Position numbers and translations under genes: made by a program. The notes below the pieces were generated by a model. It was not told the DNA's origin and made no database searches. It saw only the letters and a program-made list of their open reading frames with translations. Shown one piece after another: positions 34,101-39,644 of a DNA stretch of 64,000 nucleotides (within the stretch, counting starts at the first letter, position 1; each line of letters starts with the position of its first letter). Source of the stretch: Halichondria panicea (taxonomy: Eukaryota > Porifera > Demospongiae > Suberitida > Halichondriidae); contig NC_087383.1 in assembly GCF_963675165.1 (NCBI RefSeq), positions 5,052,979 through 5,116,978 on the forward strand, written 5' to 3'.

Positions 34101-35497
34101 AGCTCTTAGTTCAATATTTCACAAACTTCCTTTATTTAGAATAATAGCGCAATAATAGCGCATGCATTGCAGAATGCAGAGGCTGCAAAATGCATTGATT
34201 TTACAATGACTTCAATGTAAAAGGGTGTGCCAGTTCAGCACAATTTTACTGCAGAAGAAGTAGTTAGTGGGCGTTCAAATAGCAATCAAAATTCCAGGCT
34301 CTTAAACGAATAGGACTATTCAATTCCTTCAGATTACCCAGTTGAGGTCTGAACTTTGCAATAAAAAACAGGAGAGTGAACAAGACAAAATGCATATGCA
34401 ACATATGAAAGTGGAGACTCGACACCTCAAAGCACAGCAAAAAGACCAGGAAAAGTAAGTTCTTGTCAGCGTACAATTAATGTTATTAGTGTGCGTACAT
34501 GTAATGTTTGTGTGTGTTTCTACCATTGCAATGCAGGTGCTGTGTGCATGCATAGCTTCTGTAGGGCACGTTTTCTTGTGTTTATTTGTTCATTCTCGAG
34601 TTGTAGATAGTCTTCAGACGCCAATGCACTAGAGTGCTAGCTATAGCTATTGGTATATACATGTAGCTGCTGCCATTGAATTTTTGGCAGCATGGTTGTG
34701 ATCACTTCCAAGATATAACCACACATTATAGCCACGTGTCCCCTTTCTTCAATTCAGGTCAAGACGAAGGCTTGAAGCAAGATTGGAACAAGTCAATAAT
34801 ACTCTGAGTCGTACTTTGCCTACCACACTTTTCAATAATGTTGGAGGTGCAGCTTGTAGTAGCGCTATCTTGTAACTACGTGTGTATTTGAACTAGCAGA
34901 GTTTAGTGCCATGATACACAAAACAGAATATGTCAGCATTCAGAATATGTCAGCATTGCTATTTGTAAAATGCAATGAATCTCATTAAAACCACCTGCGA
35001 GTAGTTAGAAAACGCTATGAATAAATTAAATTAAATACCAACAAGTGAGACAAACCTTAAAGTACACATCAAGAAAGACTTTCATGTATACAACTGCACT
35101 AGCTTTGGGACACTATAACACATAGATACCTCATACCCATGTTCTATGCACTATAATTATGCTTAGCATGCAACAGTCAACCTAGCAACTGCATTATTCT
35201 GTATCTCTACTAAATCTGTGTTTCTATACAAGTCTACCCTCCACCCACAAAACGGAAACATCCAGCTCCCCCCCAGCAAACAAGAAACGAGCAGCTCGTA
35301 CACTCTCACATAGCGAAAGGAAGAGCAGCAAACAAGCCCAGCAAACGAGTATACTACTCTTGAACAAAACCGAAGGAAAAAAGAATCCCAGCACTTCCAT
35401 ACGTCCAGCTCCTCCAGCTCCCCGGCCCCCATGCAGCCTTGCAGCAAGCACACTGCCCAAGAAACGAGCGGCTCCTACTACAAAGCTTCCATTCTAG
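1..35497 (+). CDS. Long coiled-coil protein gene, 5' partial, spliced
   Basis: This span holds one multi-exon + strand gene. Its exons are 1-465 (partial), the twelve-copy array (584-3956), 4390-4563, 6298-6440, 6655-6783, 7504-7627, 19400-19494, 19579-19653, 19715-19867, 32524-32625, 32794-32926, 34333-34454 and 34758 onward. Every junction keeps the reading frame (phases 0, 2, 2, 0, 2, 2, 2, 2, 0, 2), which is strong support that they belong together. About 1,340 codons lie in the window. The product is almost entirely charged, Glu/Lys/Gln/Leu-rich coiled coil with no catalytic motif, signal peptide or membrane segment, so a structural, cytoskeletal or centrosome-like role is possible but only inferred. 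I do not recognise the family. Two introns exceed 11 kb and are full of transposable elements. Confidence 0.75.
584..685 (+). CDS. Array exon 1, 5' truncated
   Basis: Only the last 34 codons of the repeat exon are present. The upstream half is missing and CTCCAG, which is inside the coding part of other copies, now follows a T-rich stretch (CTTTTTCTTAAT) and looks like a new acceptor. Splicing after CAG at 583 gives phase 0, so the shortened exon still fits the frame. Confidence 0.65.
1238..1596. mobile_element. MITE with terminal ACCGTAT inverted repeats
   Basis: A 359-bp segment in the intron between array copies 3 and 4. Its left end (ACCGTATTTACTTGATTAAA) is matched by the inverted right end, apart from a 2-bp indel. 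The inside has repeated TAAACGCCC motifs and no coding capacity. A clear target duplication is not visible. It explains why this array intron is over six times longer than the others. Confidence 0.7.
3960..4340. repeat. TACATGTA / ACGTACAC palindromic simple repeat
   Basis: The intron after the last array exon is dominated by runs of ACATGTACATGTA and ACACGTACACGTAC. The same octamer palindrome occurs in every array intron and at many other sites (about 4570, 4650, 6480, 6570-6610). It is low-complexity DNA with strong dyad symmetry. There is no coding signal. Confidence 0.7.
4390..4563 (+). CDS. Coiled-coil exon after the array
   Basis: 58 codons between acceptor ATCCAG (4389) and donor GTCAGT (4564), phase 0 on both sides. 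The peptide continues the coiled coil (for example KTELRKFKHMLDVERVRTES). It is not a copy of the array exon. Confidence 0.7.
4904..5434 (+). repeat. Common dispersed repeat (GCATGCGC family), copy 1
   Basis: Starts TGCCTCGGTGCGCATGCGCA, then a GT-rich stretch, then conserved blocks (GAGTTATGCCT, CATTGCAGCC, AGAGCACGTAGCCAAACTTG, CTGCACTAGAACGCTAGCT), and ends near CACCTGCGGTGCTTT. The two ends carry inverted GCCTCGGTG / CACC(G/A)AGGC, suggesting a non-autonomous DNA transposon. This copy is cut by the MITE at 5435-5653, and related 3' sequence resumes at 5654-5835. No protein is encoded. Confidence 0.7.
5435..5653. mobile_element. Mutator-like MITE (TAGCCTC family), 219 bp
   Basis: Ends are near-perfect inverted repeats of about 38 bp (TAGCCTCGAGACCAGC at one end, its complement at the other). 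They are flanked by a perfect 9-bp direct repeat AATTTTAGA (5426-5434 and 5654-5662). A 9-bp target duplication with long TIRs is typical of Mutator-like elements. It sits inside the common repeat and has no ORF. Confidence 0.8.
6298..6440 (+). CDS. Coiled-coil exon
   Basis: Acceptor TTCTGTAG (6297), donor GTACGT (6441), starts phase 0 and ends phase 2. It reads LCCAEKCIKETQTSWSQKL and continues as coiled coil. Joining its last two bases to the first base of the next exon gives AAA and an open frame, so the phase choice is supported from both sides. An upstream alternative donor (CAG|GTGTAC) would break the frame of the next exon. Confidence 0.7.
6655..6783 (+). CDS. Coiled-coil exon
   Basis: Acceptor GTGTTTAG (6654), donor GTACGT (6784), phase 2 at both ends. 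It reads ENMAVVKHRLETCEEELS and beyond, with regular Leu/Glu/Lys spacing. An adjacent AG two bases downstream would shift the frame, so the first AG is chosen. Confidence 0.7.
6833..7413 (-). repeat. Common dispersed repeat (GCATGCGC family), copy on minus strand
   Basis: Reverse-complement copy of the 4904-5434 repeat. It contains the same conserved blocks, a (CA)n tract at about 7330-7371 where the + copies have (GT)n, and GCGCATGCGC near the right end. It fills the intron between the exons ending at 6783 and starting at 7504. It is non-coding, although short shadow ORFs cross it. Confidence 0.7.
7504..7627 (+). CDS. Coiled-coil exon with a GC donor
   Basis: Acceptor TTTTACAG (7503). It begins with one base completing an Arg codon and reads GHKELVFDHTELQSTHADAR onward. 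The frame must end in phase 0 to join the 19400 exon, and the only good site is AAG|GCAAGT at 7628, a typical GC-AG donor. The following intron is 11.8 kb long. Confidence 0.65.
7670..7865. mobile_element. 196-bp MITE with CAAGGGCGTAT termini
   Basis: Inverted termini of about 35 bp (CAAGGGCGTATAAAAAGAG and its imperfect complement), flanked by GTACAGT at 7663-7669 and 7866-7872. A solo end of the same family is visible near 8270-8305. There is no ORF. The superfamily is unclear (7-bp target repeat). Confidence 0.75.
8310..9105. other. Intronic stretch without a recognised gene
   Basis: No convincing coding region. A 100-codon open stretch at 8487-8789 (+) has no recognisable motif and is probably chance. 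Around 8760-8940 there are inverted words (ACTCGTGCAATA, GCACGAG, AATATTAATAATATT), which suggests a degraded transposon end. Confidence 0.4.
9326..9643. mobile_element. 318-bp MITE with CAGGGCCGTAAGAA termini
   Basis: Perfect 14-bp inverted termini, flanked by TATGA on both sides (9321-9325 and 9644-9648). Removing it and one TATGA restores a continuous integrase frame across the site, which fixes its borders exactly. The CAGGG ends recall hAT elements, but the 5-bp target repeat does not fit the usual 8 bp. Confidence 0.75.
10681..10896. mobile_element. pogo/Tigger-like MITE, 216 bp
   Basis: Termini CAGTAGAACCTCGATTATCC and its complement, flanked by TA on each side. These ends and the TA target fit the pogo/Tigger branch of Tc1/mariner. 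Two GCGCATGCGC-type palindromes lie inside (about 10.79 and 10.84 kb). A longer sister copy is at 24662-24960. Confidence 0.75.
11290..12150. other. Intronic stretch without a recognised gene
   Basis: I see no coding region. Repeated GAGGCTACTATTTGAGAG and GCGGCTACTAAA words between about 11.65 and 11.94 kb suggest a small degraded repeat. The rest is AT-rich unique-looking DNA. Confidence 0.4.
12160..17675 (-). pseudogene. Degraded Ty3/gypsy element 2, antisense, with possible LTR remnants
   Basis: Minus-strand fragments in order: gag (17112-16891), a CFRCDRKGHYGSQC zinc knuckle (about 16.6 kb), RT fingers (16220-15921, with LCVCVDLKPLNENV), RT palm and thumb (14290-13940, with VHVDDI as the YxDD equivalent and EYLGHIID), RNase H (about 13.8 kb), integrase with YPWEKVGTDLFEIDKTTYL (about 13.1 kb), and integrase C-terminus with LLMGRKIRTDVSQIQSTFVP (about 12.7 kb). 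Frameshifts and stops are many. RT is split by 14.3-15.9 kb, which contains a Mutator-like MITE. GGGTCAGACACAATACTAA at about 12.195 kb resembles sequence at about 17.25 kb, and AGAGTTATACCA occurs near 12.33 and 17.67 kb. These are candidate LTR remnants. Confidence 0.7.
14830..15610. mobile_element. Mutator-like MITE (TAGCCTC family), 781 bp
   Basis: Begins TAGCCTCTACACAGG and ends CCTGGGAACGAGGCTA, flanked by a perfect 9-bp ATTTGACAG (14821-14829 and 15611-15619). It lies inside the RT part of the degraded gypsy element. It matches the element at 38584-39376 in reverse orientation along most of its length. It contains a CCCACG-rich region and a second inverted pair around AAGGCCTGG. It encodes no transposase. 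Confidence 0.85.
17677..17883. mobile_element. MITE of the CCGTATAGC family, copy 1
   Basis: About 207 bp with inverted ends ACCGTATAGC / GCTATACAGT. Inside are repeated CACGAA and TTCGTGG blocks forming several short palindromes (CGTGGTTTTCGTGG). It lies directly next to the presumed LTR end at 17.67 kb. It has no ORF. Confidence 0.65.
18106..18842. mobile_element. Mutator-like MITE (TAGCCTC family), 737 bp, with nested MITE
   Basis: Starts TAGCCTCGATCCCAGGCC and ends AAGGCCGGCTA. It is flanked by GCCATTTTA (18097-18105) and GCCCTTTTA (18843-18851), a 9-bp target duplication with one mismatch. It contains GCGCATGCGC near one end. A CCGTATAGC MITE (18438-18620) is nested in it. An inverted relative lies at 20417-21034 on the other side of three coding exons. 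Confidence 0.7.
18438..18620. mobile_element. MITE of the CCGTATAGC family, copy 2
   Basis: 183 bp, inverted ends CCGTATAGCG / CGCTATACGG between TA dinucleotides. Internal CACGAA/TTCGTGG blocks match copies at 17677 and 24291. It is nested in the Mutator-like MITE at 18106-18842. Confidence 0.75.
19400..19494 (+). CDS. Coiled-coil exon
   Basis: Acceptor TTTATCTAG (19399), donor GTATAT (19495), starts phase 0 and ends phase 2. It reads IEVTTLKQRLSAVTAG onward. It joins in frame to the 7504-7627 exon across an 11.8 kb intron. Confidence 0.65.
19579..19653 (+). CDS. Short coiled-coil exon
   Basis: 75 bp between acceptor ACTTGTAG (19578) and donor GTTTGT (19654), phase 2 at both ends. It reads KYHAGNKSLKEEVKELQKNL. 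The frame is continuous with both neighbours. Confidence 0.65.
19715..19867 (+). CDS. Coiled-coil exon
   Basis: Acceptor CACTTCAG (19714), donor GTATGT (19868), phase 2 at both ends. It reads GQYECRGEEINRLQATNQSL and then a strongly charged heptad stretch. It is the last exon before a 12.7 kb intron. Confidence 0.7.
19890..20290 (+). repeat. Common dispersed repeat (GCATGCGC family), copy
   Basis: Begins CTCGGTGCGCATGCGCAAGC just 23 bp after the exon donor at 19868 and carries the family's conserved blocks (GAGTTATGCCTAG, CTGCACTAGAAC, GATCATTAC). The (GT)n part is short. It is non-coding. Confidence 0.65.
20417..21034. mobile_element. Mutator-like MITE (TAGCCTC family), inverted relative
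   Basis: Reads TAGCCTCCTTCACCGGCC to GGATCGAGGCTA and is the reverse complement of much of 18106-18842. It is flanked by GTACAAACC (20408-20416) and GTATAAACT (21035-21043), 7 of 9 matching. It contains GCGCATGCGC twice and an internal second terminus near 20640. Confidence 0.6.
21171..21647 (+). CDS. Unrecognised ORF inside the large intron
   Basis: An open frame on the + strand ends in TAA at 21645-21647 and can be read back to about 21171. The best stretch (FMEYEYHYRYVFSGASDKLY, then NGDEVEVVQQPRALEGRGRA) has protein-like composition, unlike the surrounding repeats. No Met is compelling. A TAG acceptor near 21179 or a CAG near 21206 could start an exon. It cannot be an internal exon of the coiled-coil gene because it ends in a stop. 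It may be the last exon of a nested or captured gene. I do not recognise the domain. Confidence 0.35.
   Translation, partial: LHVALFIKEAVQLELQVRKSDGPFKVGYCVLPSCDTNFMEYEYHYRYVFSGASDKLYKFASILSMGIFKSISEDIGVVRNGDEVEVVQQPRALEGRGRAKRREMFNLVGASSLFIWRSSVFLDILPSTLSFFTRLYEVLQWTSLCLDLAESTYTALIN
21735..22211 (-). repeat. Common dispersed repeat (GCATGCGC family), minus copy
   Basis: Runs from the CACTGAGGCATCAGC-like end to GCGCATGCGCACCGAGGCAT, with a (CA)n tract at about 22145-22165. It is a reverse-complement copy of the 4904 repeat and is followed 85 bp later by a + copy, so two copies face each other. Confidence 0.65.
22297..22600 (+). repeat. Common dispersed repeat (GCATGCGC family), + copy
   Basis: TGCCTCGGTGCGCATGCGCA start, (GT)n tract, then the usual blocks to TACTCTACTTAGTAG. 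A diverged sister (start ATGCCTCGAGGCGTAGCCGC) follows at about 22580-22920 and a 3' half at about 23380-23640. Confidence 0.65.
24291..24490. mobile_element. MITE of the CCGTATAGC family, copy 3
   Basis: 200 bp, ends CTGTATAGCGTG / CGCTATACGG between TA dinucleotides. Internal blocks ATTCGTGG and CCACGAA match copies 1 and 2. Degraded relatives are near 25.55-25.72 kb and 36.09-36.12 kb. Confidence 0.8.
24662..24960. mobile_element. pogo/Tigger-like MITE, 299 bp
   Basis: Same CAGTAGAACCTCGATTATCC termini as 10681-10896, TA on each side. The inside has two GCGCATGCGC-like palindromes and two extra internal GGATAATCGAGG motifs near the right end. It is longer than the sister copy and largely its reverse complement inside. 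Confidence 0.8.
24965..25524. mobile_element. MITE with CATCAATAAAAAGTTCC termini
   Basis: 560 bp with about 28-bp inverted termini (CATCAATAAAAAGTTCCCG and complement). It begins four bases after the Tigger-like MITE. The interior has a GCTAGCTAGCTAGCTAGC run and AACGCATAA repeats. It has no ORF. Confidence 0.7.
25834..25970. repeat. Short inverted repeat, MITE remnant
   Basis: GGAGGTACAACAGGCGTGGT at 25834-25853 has an imperfect inverted partner (CGCGCCTGTCGTACCTCC) near 25950. The spacer is about 100 bp. The region 25.73-26.29 kb otherwise shows no gene. Confidence 0.5.
26495..27085. mobile_element. Partial Mutator-like MITE (TAGCCTC family)
   Basis: Shares long blocks with 38584-39376 (GGGAAATCGCGTGAT, GTAGCCCACAAT, GACGTAAGGTATTCTCCC) and ends GTGTAGAGGCTA. 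The left terminus is missing, so it is truncated. Just upstream (about 26.34-26.46 kb) a unit with GTGGGTTACRCCCACTTCC is tandemly duplicated. Confidence 0.65.
28310..29240. repeat. CTCTATAATATACTGC minisatellite region
   Basis: A region of variable units built from CTGCTCTATAATATACTGCT and CTGCCCTGCTCTGC. Between about 28.85 and 29.1 kb the period is close to 40 bp. An unrelated block at about 28.45-28.69 kb (repeated ACACAAAGAAC-like words) interrupts it. It is pyrimidine-rich on the + strand and non-coding. Confidence 0.75.
29363..29752 (+). CDS. Pro-rich ORF ending in a gag-like motif, retroelement remnant
   Basis: 129 codons, Met to TAA. The first 80 residues are Pro/Ser/Thr-rich. After a basic KKRKR stretch comes IIDIATWVQLYSTYMLIVSS, which resembles the start of the conserved part of ORF1 proteins of invertebrate tyrosine-recombinase (DIRS-like) retroelements. 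That resemblance is a recollection, not a search result. The frame stops soon after, so it is truncated. A TATATAAA box at about 27.61 kb and a GAGTAAA motif about 80 bp later suggest a terminal repeat upstream, but no second copy is visible. Confidence 0.4.
   Translation: MPSAATIQVHGLPTFQSDSSPTMFPPPRPAFSPHPWSPPSHSTPTCFPDIPTILPKTTQHNPPWQYTDDQLHSSTSTTDPKIVPFPQRSWESQKKRKRQIIDIATWVQLYSTYMLIVSSKHPSPTRINF
29760..32050. other. Intronic stretch, degraded retroelement debris
   Basis: No intact coding region. A mid-portion of the common repeat is visible near 29.79-29.89 kb. GC-richer pieces (30.19-30.55, 30.85-31.0 and 31.3-31.45 kb) have short open frames broken by stops and may be the continuation of the element at 29.4 kb. 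An AT-rich (TATATAATTA) tract is at about 31.0 kb. Confidence 0.35.
32059..32330 (+). repeat. Common dispersed repeat (GCATGCGC family), copy
   Basis: Starts TGCCTCGGTGCGCATGCGCA and keeps the family blocks to about GCAAGAGTGAAAAAGAGC. The (GT)n part is reduced. It lies 190 bp upstream of the next coding exon. Confidence 0.65.
32524..32625 (+). CDS. Coiled-coil exon
   Basis: Acceptor TTCACACAG (32523), donor GTAAGA (32626), phase 2 at both ends. It reads VCSLEVRVKQLDYLRGEAHI onward. Its first base completes the codon left open at 19867. Confidence 0.7.
32794..32926 (+). CDS. Coiled-coil exon
   Basis: Acceptor TGTCACAG (32793), donor GTAGGG (32927), starts phase 2 and ends phase 0. It reads VEVQRLLSKVTQHLEQQHIA onward, ending in LEKRERE. 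It joins in frame to 34333 across the foldback element. Confidence 0.7.
32969..34320. mobile_element. Foldback element with arms over 400 bp
   Basis: Left arm 32969-33372 is matched in reverse complement by 33856-34320, which has an extra block of about 60-70 bp near CATCTCCTCTACAC. The spacer 33373-33855 is unrelated. The arm contains pieces that recur singly at about 10.26-10.43 kb, so this is a repeat family and not a local inversion. A clear target duplication is not visible. The right arm ends 12 bp before the next coding exon. Confidence 0.75.
34333..34454 (+). CDS. Coiled-coil exon
   Basis: Acceptor ATTCCTTCAG (34332), donor GTAAGT (34455), starts phase 0 and ends phase 2. It reads ITQLRSELCNKKQESEQDKM onward. 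It lies 12 bp downstream of the foldback arm. Confidence 0.7.
34758..34875 (+). CDS. C-terminal coiled-coil exon
   Basis: Acceptor CAATTCAG (34757). It completes a Lys codon and reads SRRLEARLEQVNNTLSRTLP, then a non-coiled tail. If unspliced it stops at TAA 34873-34875, with AATAAA at 35020-35025 as a possible poly(A) signal. Donors inside it (GGAG|GTGCAG, phase 1; ATCTT|GTAACT, phase 2) would instead join either of two open frames from 35233. Confidence 0.6.
35233..35497 (+). CDS. Possible alternative terminal exon, basic tail
   Basis: After TTTCTATACAAG two frames are open. Frame one (YPPPTKRKHPAPPQQ...) stops at 35361-35363 and fits the phase-1 donor of the previous exon. Frame two (87 codons, with ANKKRAARTLS and LPKKRAAPTTK) stops at 35495-35497 and fits the phase-2 donor. 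Both are basic and Pro-rich, with NLS-like clusters. The GC-rich composition differs from the surroundings. Transcript evidence would be needed to choose. Confidence 0.4.
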
Positions 35498-36309
35498 TTC
35501 TGTTATTTGTTACTAGACAAAGCATCTATATTTATGTGTATCTGCTTGTAAATGACAATATAATTATAGTACCCGTCTAAATACACTCAATGGGATCTAA
35601 TGTTTTATAATTATACTACCTTGTGGCCAGGTGGGCGAGAAAGCTGTAATCACTTCTTTACCGGAGTCATTTTTGTGTGATACAATACGTCCAATAGTAT
35701 TAATTGTGCACTATAGTGAAAGCACTGCGGGTGCTGATGCCTCGGTGGAGGTGTCAAAGTTACATAACACGAGTGGTGCAAGCTGCGCTGTGCTAATGCC
35801 TTCACTCAAGAAGACGTAGGCTTGTAGAAATTCAGCATAAGCTTCCGTGTACATGTCATGGCCTGCAAGCAGATTCTTGTGCTTCATTATGATTGCTGAC
35901 TACTGCATGCTCGTACTTGAACGGTCGTGTAATGACCACAACGTTCTTTCTTTTCTTGTTAGGCTGTTCACCAGCTCCTTGGGCATGGTGTATTGTTGTG
36001 TGTATTCCAGGGTAGTTAATGTGTTATAAGTTGGAGTGTGGATGGTCGGGCAAGGTAGTTAGCGCATGCGATACCAGGCCCGCCTGGAATTTTTTACCCC
36101 ACGAAACTTACCCGCTATACGGTAATGCAATTGATGGTCATGGTTGACTGCTTTTAACTTCTGCTCTCTGTACGTACATGTTCATGTACGGTTCATCTAC
36201 GGTAACATGTACACAAGTTCTGTTTCTATTCCTATGACTGTGAATATCAACCTACAAATGATGAGGTACGTTTACATCTTGTGCCAGTATATAACATTAC
36301 ATATTGCAG

Positions 36310-37060
36310 CATGCACTTTTAATGTGGATGAGGAAGATCAGCAACAGCCATCTCAAACCCGAGCACAAGAAGCCAGATCTTCAGCAGCTCACAAGAGGAC
36401 TTTGACTGGACAGCAGCTGCCCAATGCTATCACAACTTGGACGAGATGCCTACGTTCGTCACTAGGAACAGGCAACAGACAAGACCACGCACCTTCACAA
36501 CGTCAACAAGTCCAGAAAATCTCCAAGAACGTCAACGTGAGGTGTACACCACAGTCAAAGACCACTATCTGAACAACAACACTGAGGATAATTATTACGG
36601 GTACAGCTGGCACAGGCATACTGTTAGGTAACTCCCATCAACTGCTAGAGGAGAATTCAAGCAGCTAGAAGGGCCAACAACTCCAACAAGTAATGTCTAC
36701 CACAAGATCGATGAGATGTCTATGGTGGGAAGGAAAGTGTTTGGACAGATCCGCCAGGCCTTCCCCCATCGTGCAGGGGTTGCTCACTGCTGCTCTTTGG
36801 GGATTTTGGTCAACTGCCACCACCTATCTCTCTACACTACCGACACCCGTACGGAGCTGTCTGATCAGGAACAGCCTACACCCAGTTTGACCCAACTCAA
36901 GTGCAGTTCAGAGACATACCGTCCAAGAAGCACACACCAACGAATGTGCAAGATCTCACACCTTTTGCCAATGCTCTTCATAGTAGTTGAATACAACATC
37001 ACCAAACCACTATCATCCATACTGGAGCCAATGCTCACCTGATGATGCAAGTGCAGTTGT
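36310..37060 (+). pseudogene. PIF1-like helicase remnant
   Basis: Pieces of a PIF1-type DNA helicase in shifting + frames. Upstream is NLDEMPTFVTRNRQQ, then ERQREVYTTVKDHYL, a damaged Walker A (ITGTAGTGILLG at about 36.6 kb, with the Lys lost), a Walker B region (KIDEMSMVGRKVFGQIRQAF at about 36.71 kb) and motif III GDFGQLPP (about 36.81 kb). The stretch between Walker A and B is mostly missing and stops and frameshifts are frequent, so it cannot be functional. Such helicases occur in Helitrons and as stand-alone repeated genes in invertebrates. No Rep domain is seen here, so the source cannot be decided. Confidence 0.75.
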
Positions 37061-37233
37061 GTGCCTAGCAAAGTCAGCCCGTGTCATGCTCACCAGCAAC
37101 TTGTGGGTAGAGTCAACGGAGAAGTGTGTGGGGGCCCACCTGACCTACCTCTAGCTGTAATGGTCAAATTTGACCACTACTTGTGTATGAATTAAATACC
37201 CTGCCAGGGTTTTATCCCTTCCCCCTAAAATAA

Positions 37234-37972
37234 TAGCCTCCTTCGCAGCCTCTCCTTTTTCTGTTCTTTGTCATAGTTCAATAAGATAAAATACAGGACT
37301 AATTGGAGGAATAAAGAAAGAAAGAAGGAAGAGACAAAGTAAAAGGAGAGCCTGCCTTGCTAAGTCGCGTGACGGTAGACGAGTGGTAGACGAGTGAAAA
37401 TGAACGTGGGAAATCACTAGCTGGGCGGAGCCTGACAGAGCAAAAAGCTACAGCATGCCTACGCATTGCAAACTCTAACATAAAAGCTGTTAGCATCGTA
37501 GATAGTAAGCCAGAATCAAGCGTGGAGACATCGTAGACGAGGGCTTACCTACTAAAGACTAAAGATCTAGATCTATATCTAAATTTAGCTCAGTTTTTTT
37601 TCCTGAGTTCAAAACAGACCCACTTGACTAGTAGATACAGCAGTATAGTCTACAGTATAGTCTACTCTACTGTAGTCTTTCATACTTCCTCTACTGACTA
37701 AAGGTCTCACGAATGCTGACTTGATCTACTGTACTGTACTGTACTGATTGTATGTTCCTGGTAAATGCGCTCCAAGTACTGTGTGGGAGGACAGTTATTG
37801 AGGTTTTCTCTCGCCCACGTTCGTTAAAATTTGTCTACGTCAGTAGGGGATCACGCGACTTAGCAAGGCAGGCTCTCCTTTTTCTTTGTGGCTTCCTTCT
37901 TTCTTTCTTTGTTCCTCCAATTTTCTCTTCTGTGACAAAGAACAGAAAAAGGAGAGGCTGCGAAGGAGGCTA
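37234..37972. mobile_element. Mutator-like MITE (TAGCCTC family), perfect TIRs
   Basis: 739 bp with about 39-bp perfect inverted termini starting TAGCCTCCTTCGCAGCC, flanked by CTAAAATAA (37225-37233 and 37973-37981). This is the youngest-looking member by terminal identity. A second inverted pair (AGCCTGCCTTGCTAAGTCGC) lies inside. It has no transposase ORF. Confidence 0.85.
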
Positions 37973-38583
37973 CTAAAATAATGGATGTGCAATATGTATA
38001 CTGTGATCCACTATATAGCATGTAATAGAGGGTGTGGTCAAACATTATTTTGTGGCATGTTTATGCACGCCCAAACCTCCCCCCCCCCCAATATTTAATC
38101 CTAGATGAAACCCCGCAGTTGACTTTGCTTGCGTGAGGACAAAGGTTATAGATCAGTTTCTCTATGATCTTTCCTGTTAGGCATAAGAGCGATAGAGGCA
38201 TAGGAGCGATAGAGATTGTATGAAGAGGGGAGTGCACTCCTTCATGCACTCCTGATGATATAGATGGCCTCTGGTAAAAAAGTATTCCGAGAAAATAAAA
38301 CGTGAGCCAAGTCTCGTGCTTTCGACTATACCATCATTACATTACTATAATTACGTATATTTACCAACCTGAGGAGCCAGAGCTGAGGCCCCAGACCACT
38401 CCCTTGCACGTGATCTGACATGTGCCAGGGAGAGGGTCTGGCATTTAGAGTCACTTTTCTTGGTTCAGATGTCAAAATTTGACATCTCCAATCAGATTCG
38501 CAAGAATGCAATTAAACTGTCACAGAGGAGGTTGATAGTACTTGACCTTTGTCATTTTTAAAACTGTGTCAGTAGGCAATGGC

Positions 38584-39376
38584 TAGCCTCGTTCCCAGGC
38601 CTTACTTTTTCTTGCTGTTGTCACTGTTCATCCATGAAAGACATAGTGGAGGCAGCAAAGAAAGAAATGGGCGTACAGTTAAGAAAAAGTAAGGCCTGGT
38701 TTGGGAAATCGCGTGATCCACAAGGATTTTTATGAAAATGGGCGATATGTAGCCCACAATCGTGACGTAAGGTATTCTCCCACGCATTCAGAGTTTTAAT
38801 AAGACTGTACTGAGACAACCACCAAGCTAGCGCAAGCTGTGCTGCAAGTCAGATCAGAGAACCAGCGTGGCCAGCTCTGGTGGCAGTAGCTACCTGCTAT
38901 ATGATAATGATGACTAAGCTATTCTTGATCTATACTATAGACTATAGCATGTAGAAAGACACAAGAAAAGGTGATAGTAGTCTGACAGAATAGGATAGAA
39001 TCTGAACACACAATCTAGACTAGTAGATCATCTAGCTAAGCCTAAGGTATAGCTAGCTCTAGTGCTTGCAAACTTCCAGTTCCAAGTCCATGTCCAGCTT
39101 GCTGCAGGCAAAGTTTTTATTAGTCATAGATCTCTGCGTGGGCAGTCCAAAATTTCTAGCTCAGCATGCCCACGCTCATTTTCACCCTTCTACCACCCTT
39201 CTACCCTCACGCGACTTCCCGATACAGGCTCTCCTTTTTCCTAACTCTACGTCTATTTCTTTCTTTATTCCTCCAATTAATACCGTATTTTATCTCATTG
39301 AACGATTAATACAGTATTTTATCTTATTGAACGATTGTGATAAAGAACAGAAAAAGGAGAGCCTGTGTAGAGGCTA
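38584..39376. mobile_element. Mutator-like MITE (TAGCCTC family), 793 bp
   Basis: Starts TAGCCTCGTTCCCAGG, ends CCTGTGTAGAGGCTA, flanked by a perfect GGCAATGGC (38575-38583 and 39377-39385). It is largely the reverse complement of 14830-15610, so the two are recent sisters. No coding capacity is seen. Confidence 0.85.
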
Positions 39377-39408
39377 GGCAATGGCTAACTTAAACTCCTG
39401 TATACATT

Positions 39409-39644
39409 AGTCTGGGGGCCAGACCTAATAGCTCGGGGGCAAAATCAAGAGAATTTGGATTACAGCCAATGGAATTTAGATACAGCCAATGAAATGAGAG
39501 TATTGCTACATCTACTCCTTCTTTATAACCTCCAATATCACAGTCTCCTCCCTATTGACATTCCAAGAGCACACGGAAGTGCTGCAAGAGTCTCCAGACC
39601 TTCTTCCCCCTCCCCCTCTGAGAAAAAGGTCTGGCCCCCAGACT
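39409..39644. mobile_element. MITE with AGTCTGGGGGCCAGACCT termini
   Basis: 236 bp. The 18-bp left terminus is itself partly palindromic (TCTGG...CCAGA) and is repeated inverted at the right end (AGGTCTGGCCCCCAGACT). It has no coding capacity. The following stretch to 40.34 kb shows nothing recognisable. Confidence 0.7.

Noticed and set aside
36310-36572. A final exon of the coiled-coil gene starting after TATTGCAG (CTFNVDEEDQQQ)
   Set aside because: The phase would fit, but the segment runs straight into PIF1-like helicase sequence in another frame, so it more likely belongs to that remnant.
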